A stretch of DNA of 64,000 bases, taken from contig NZ_QFFJ01000002.1 of the NCBI RefSeq assembly GCF_003308995.1, positions 186,001 through 250,000 on the forward strand. The letters run 5' to 3'. Positions 61,002-64,000 of this stretch are shown in pieces (within the stretch, counting starts at the first letter, position 1; every line of letters begins with the position of its first letter). Under the pieces are notes generated by a model, which saw only the letters and a program-made list of their open reading frames with translations, was not told the DNA's origin and searched no databases. This stretch comes from Chitinophaga flava (GTDB taxonomy: Bacteria; Bacteroidota; Bacteroidia; Chitinophagales; Chitinophagaceae). A program made the translations under genes and the position numbers.

Positions 61002-62429
61002 ATGAAAAACCACTTACTGGCCCTGTGGATCACCTGTTGCAGCATCGCAGCACAGGCGCAGGGCCCCACTTTTACCACCACCGATACCGCCATGCAACAG
61101 GCCAGTAACTGGGCCTTCCAAATGGTACAACATTACAGGGGCAATCCAGCTGATCCCATAGGACCCTGGTATGAAGCGGCCCTGCCATCCCGCAACGCTT
61201 TTTGTATGCGCGATGTGGCACATCAAACTATCGGCGCCTCCATCTGCGGCCTGGACAAGGAAAACCGGAACATGCTGACAGCCTTCGCCCGGAATATTGC
61301 CGCCAGCAGAGACTGGTGCTCTTTCTGGGAAATCAACAAATACGGAAAACCTGCACCGGAAGACTATAGAAACGATAAAGAATTCTGGTATAACCTGAAT
61401 GCCAACTTTGATATCATCTTCGCCTGCTGGAAACTGTATAACTGGACAGGCGATAAACGCTACATAGAAGAACCGGTGTTTGTCAATTTCTTTGAGAAAA
61501 CCGTTCAGGAATACATCCATCAATGGACCCTGCAGGCAGATTCCCTGTTGACACGTCCGCTGCATCCCAATGCCCCGGCATCTTTCAACAACGCTGATTA
61601 TTTCCATCGCTGCCGCGGCCTGGCATCCTATGTGGAAAACGTACCAGACCTGAAAGCAGGCGTAGACCTGATCGCCACCATTTACCGGGGATTGCTCTCG
61701 TATTCATCTATCTTGAGTTTACAAGGAAACACTACCAAAGCCGCTCTGTATAAACAGATGGCAGAACACTACCGGGAAAAAATCGATCAAAACTGGTGGA
61801 ATGAAAAAGCTGCTCGTTATTATACCTGGTATGATGGCGCTGGTCAGTTCGGGACCGGTGAAGGTGAAATGTTCTTGCTCTGGTTCGATGCGCTGAAAGA
61901 TACCGCCAGAAGCCGTCATACAATCACCCATCTTGTTTCCAATCCCTGGAATGTGGAAACTACATCCTATCTTCCTGTCATACTGTATAAACAGGGCTAC
62001 TGGCAAAAAGCCGCTGATTATATCCTGCAACTTGCAGATAAAGCCACGCCCAGAAGAGAATATCCCGAAGTATCCTTTGGCGTAGTGGAAGGCATCGTCA
62101 GCGGGCTAATGGGAGTAGAGCCGGATGCGTCCCACCAGCGTATCACAACGCTATACCGCGGCGCCACAGGAAACAATACCACCCTGGATGGCCTCCGGGT
62201 GCTAAACACGACCATAATGGTCAACCATGCTGATAAGAAAACCATCTTCCACAACAAGGGAAAACAACCTCTGTTATGGAGAGCTGCCTTTGCAGGTAAC
62301 TATGATAAAATTATCCTGCATAAGACAGCTAGACGCGCCAGTCATCGGAAAGACAATAGTGGGAACATGATTTCATATATTGACGTTAAAGTAGAAGCAG
62401 GAGAGAAGGTGGAAGCAGATGTGAATTGA
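61002..62429 (+). CDS. (alpha/alpha)6 six-hairpin glycosidase-like protein
   Basis: 475 aa, signal MKNHLLALWITCCSIAAQAQ. The body looks like an alpha/alpha toroid glycoside hydrolase: ALPSRNAFCMRDVAHQTIGA, DWCSFWEINKYGKPAPEDYR, YNLNANFDIIFACWKLYNWT, RCRGLASYVENVPDLKAG, then MFLLWFDALKDTARSRHTIT and YPEVSFGVVEGIVSGLMGV. I cannot place the GH family with certainty; Asp/Glu residues in FCMRDVAH and FWEIN are candidate active-site residues. It follows GH27 directly and precedes a terminator, so it closes a two-gene glycosidase operon. Confidence 0.75.
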   Translation: MKNHLLALWITCCSIAAQAQGPTFTTTDTAMQQASNWAFQMVQHYRGNPADPIGPWYEAALPSRNAFCMRDVAHQTIGASICGLDKENRNMLTAFARNIAASRDWCSFWEINKYGKPAPEDYRNDKEFWYNLNANFDIIFACWKLYNWTGDKRYIEEPVFVNFFEKTVQEYIHQWTLQADSLLTRPLHPNAPASFNNADYFHRCRGLASYVENVPDLKAGVDLIATIYRGLLSYSSILSLQGNTTKAALYKQMAEHYREKIDQNWWNEKAARYYTWYDGAGQFGTGEGEMFLLWFDALKDTARSRHTITHLVSNPWNVETTSYLPVILYKQGYWQKAADYILQLADKATPRREYPEVSFGVVEGIVSGLMGVEPDASHQRITTLYRGATGNNTTLDGLRVLNTTIMVNHADKKTIFHNKGKQPLLWRAAFAGNYDKIILHKTARRASHRKDNSGNMISYIDVKVEAGEKVEADVN

Positions 62430-62477
62430 GCCCGGTATTAACTTTTGCATATTAACGACTTAACTAATTCTCTTTAT

Positions 62478-62523
62478 AAATGGGCAGCTCCAAAGCCAGA
62501 TAAGTCTTTGGAGCTGCCCATTT
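62478..62523. terminator. Bidirectional terminator, 18-bp perfect stem
   Basis: AAATGGGCAGCTCCAAAG (62478-62495) pairs with CTTTGGAGCTGCCCATTT (62506-62523) around a 10-nt loop, between convergent genes. Confidence 0.85.
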
Positions 62524-62572
62524 GCTTAGAGCAAATCGTAACTATTACATGTTACGCATAAGAAATAACTAT

Positions 62573-63370
62573 CTACTTCGTTTTATAAAAAAAACTCCCT
62601 TCTTCAACCGTGGGCTTCCAGTTTTCGGATTTCAGGTTATCTACTTTCAGGTTGTCAAAAAGTTTTTTGCTACCGGTGATTGTCATGGTAAACTGGTTTT
62701 GATCATGCATATTCTTTTGATCCAGTATATAGCCCAACCGGTATTCATTTTCCTGTACAATCTTTTCGATCAATGGCGTTAAATATTCACTGATTGCTTT
62801 AGGACTGGAGAATGCGCCCGTGTTTGGAAATTGTATTTCAAAACTACCTTCATACCTGAATTGAGGACTGTAGGCAAAAAGAAAAGTCGTGTCAGATTTT
62901 TGTTTGGCTAAATACTGTTTGTATTCTTCCTTATTTGAAAATGTAACCTTTTCCATTTTGTAATCAAATGGATATTTCTTACTGAGTTTTTTAACCTTTT
63001 CAATATCAAATTTATAGGTGTGCCCGTCGTACAAGGCACTCTTCAGGGTGGGATTCACAATCCAGGACTTCACCAGGCTGTAGTTTTGAATGATGCTGAC
63101 AAAGAATGGTGGATTTTCCATTGAATTTTGTACTTCAGCGCCGGTGGTTAGTTCTGTCATCACTGTTTTTATTTCCGCAGGATTATCTATATAGAAATTC
63201 AGATGCTTAGAAGTTTTTGCTTTGTCATAGGGTGGATAGTACCCTATGAGTTTTGTGTTATTGTCGACCTTTAATGAGTCGAACATCGGACGCTCCTGCG
63301 CTGATAGGGTTAGGGATAAAACGAGGGTGGTAATTAAAAAAGCTGGCTTAAGTATAGGTTTTGTTTTCAT
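62573..63370 (-). CDS. Exported protein of unknown function
   Basis: 265 aa from the ATG at 63370, which begins a signal peptide (ILKPAFLITTLVLSLTLSAQ); the upstream in-frame start at 63502 would place this signal internally. The mature protein is Lys/Tyr-rich: MFDSLKVDNNTKLIGYYPPY, SKHLNFYIDNPAEIKTVMTE, YKFDIEKVKKLSKKYPFDYK and FDNLKVDNLKSENWKPTVEE. I recognise no family. It is A/T-rich compared with the glycosidase genes. It is convergent with the glycosidase operon and divergent from the hydrolase at 63693. Confidence 0.75.
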   Translation of the reverse strand: MKTKPILKPAFLITTLVLSLTLSAQERPMFDSLKVDNNTKLIGYYPPYDKAKTSKHLNFYIDNPAEIKTVMTELTTGAEVQNSMENPPFFVSIIQNYSLVKSWIVNPTLKSALYDGHTYKFDIEKVKKLSKKYPFDYKMEKVTFSNKEEYKQYLAKQKSDTTFLFAYSPQFRYEGSFEIQFPNTGAFSSPKAISEYLTPLIEKIVQENEYRLGYILDQKNMHDQNQFTMTITGSKKLFDNLKVDNLKSENWKPTVEEGSFFYKTK

Positions 63371-63692
63371 GATGCTGTAGTTGTCTATATAAGATAAAAT
63401 AAGATGGGCATATAAACAAAAGCACTGTAGGATTGGTACCGGTTTTCTGACATCTAATGCAACCACCAAAAGCGGGCAGGCATTGTAGTTTTTATTGCGC
63501 AATCTGTCCTTTAAACACCACTAAATACATTGAGCAACGCTAAATGAGCTCATCCCGGAACAGGAATGATGCTTGTCTGAAGAAAGGAGTAATGTTGAAG
63601 ATATCGAGCGTACCAATAGGGCCTGAAGATGGCTTGGATATTGCAAAAAATCCTTCCAGGTCGGTTTGTTTTAACCAATATAGATAATTCGT
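63371..63692. other. Divergent intergenic region, 322 bp
   Basis: Nothing beyond promoter-sized A/T-rich stretches can be supported here. No hairpin with a T-tail and no ORF with coding character was seen. Confidence 0.5.
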
Positions 63693-64000
63693 ATGTCAGG
63701 TAATGGTGAAATAAAGGTTGAACTGAAGGGTGGACCGCAGCTGATGGCGATTCTGCAGGTTCCCGAGGCTGCTAAAGGATTGGTGATTTTTGCACATGGA
63801 AGCGGAAGCAGCCGGTTAAGCCCCAGGAACAATTTTGTGGCAGATATCCTAAATAAACACCAGATGGCAACCCTGCTTACCGATCTTCTGACTCCTGCAG
63901 AAGATGAAATATATGAAAACCGCTTTAATATCAATCTTTTGAGTAATCGCTTGATAAAAGTATCAGAATGGTCGATGGAACAAGCTGCGCTGCAGCAATT
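63693..64000 (+). CDS. Dienelactone-hydrolase-like alpha/beta hydrolase, N-terminal part (cut by window edge)
   Basis: Opens at the ATG at 63693 and runs off the window; the 102 codons present are MSGNGEIKVELKGGPQLMAI, then LQVPEAAKGLVIFAHGSGSS RLSPRNNFVADILNKHQMAT LLTDLLTPAEDEIY and onwards. LVIFAHGSGSSRLSPRN with its oxyanion-type HGSGSS loop is typical of the DLH-type hydrolases sometimes fused to phosphoribosyltransferases. The nucleophile and the rest of the triad lie outside the window. It starts a new plus-strand unit. Confidence 0.8.
   Translation, partial: MSGNGEIKVELKGGPQLMAILQVPEAAKGLVIFAHGSGSSRLSPRNNFVADILNKHQMATLLTDLLTPAEDEIYENRFNINLLSNRLIKVSEWSMEQAALQQ

Overview
The window looks like chromosome of a Chitinophaga-type member of the Bacteroidota (Chitinophagaceae). 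The evidence is three SusC/SusD-type outer-membrane nutrient uptake pairs plus a fourth SusD fragment, a FecI sigma/FecR anti-sigma system with an STN-type receptor, many SPI and SPII signal peptides, a Bacteroidota-style promoter (TTTG-N18-TACATTTG) in front of an initiator tRNA, DUF5689, DUF6443/RHS and NIPSNAP proteins, and PUL-type glycosidases. Assignment below family is an inference from gene content.

Layout. 1-11.9 kb: the tail of a SusD gene, a FecI-type sigma factor (-), a membrane protein (-), FecR, a SusC receptor with STN domain, SusD and a secreted metallophosphoesterase fused to a PQQ-type propeller. 12-16.9 kb: YiaA-like protein, tRNA-fMet, NIPSNAP protein, a SUFU-like protein and a large secreted unknown. 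17.0-25.0 kb: an ECF sigma factor with a membrane partner, then a secreted subunit-like protein, a 909-aa usher-like barrel protein, a Crp/Fnr regulator, a PapD-like secreted protein and a TraB/GumN protein. 25.2-29.0 kb: a TonB-dependent receptor, an unknown secreted protein and a formylglycine-generating-enzyme-type protein. 29.0-30.0 kb: a GNAT/HTH pair that looks like a toxin-antitoxin module. 30.1-32.8 kb: an NTF2-like protein, a zinc-ribbon membrane protein and a compact RiPP locus (54-aa precursor ending NCPGCGMG plus a DUF692/MNIO enzyme). 32.9-39.2 kb: SusC, SusD-like_2 and DUF5689 lipoprotein. 39.3-48.5 kb: a minus-strand polymorphic-toxin operon (tail-fibre-like protein, SpvB/RHS-like protein, DUF6443-RHS protein with HNH-like toxin tip, candidate immunity protein). 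48.8-62.4 kb: a carbohydrate locus with SusD/SusC (-), heparinase II/III-type lyase, two paralogous Crp/Fnr regulators, YoaK-like protein, methyltransferase, GH27 and an (alpha/alpha)6 glycosidase-like protein. The window ends in an unknown secreted protein and the start of a dienelactone-hydrolase-like protein.

The most interesting items are the following. (1) The precursor/MNIO pair resembles the chryseobasin class of RiPPs and has an ECF-type promoter (TGTAAC-N16-CGTTTAAT). (2) A putative chaperone/usher-like surface-structure locus at 18.5-24.1 kb has its own regulator and a tandem-repeat leader. (3) Two near-identical promoter modules (TGTAACGAAAG-N11-CTACTAATGATGTAAAT) tie the ECF sigma factor at 17.2 kb to the TraB/GumN gene at 24.2 kb. 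(4) The RHS toxin and candidate immunity gene form a polymorphic-toxin system. Functions are read from motifs and remembered family knowledge; no database search was possible.
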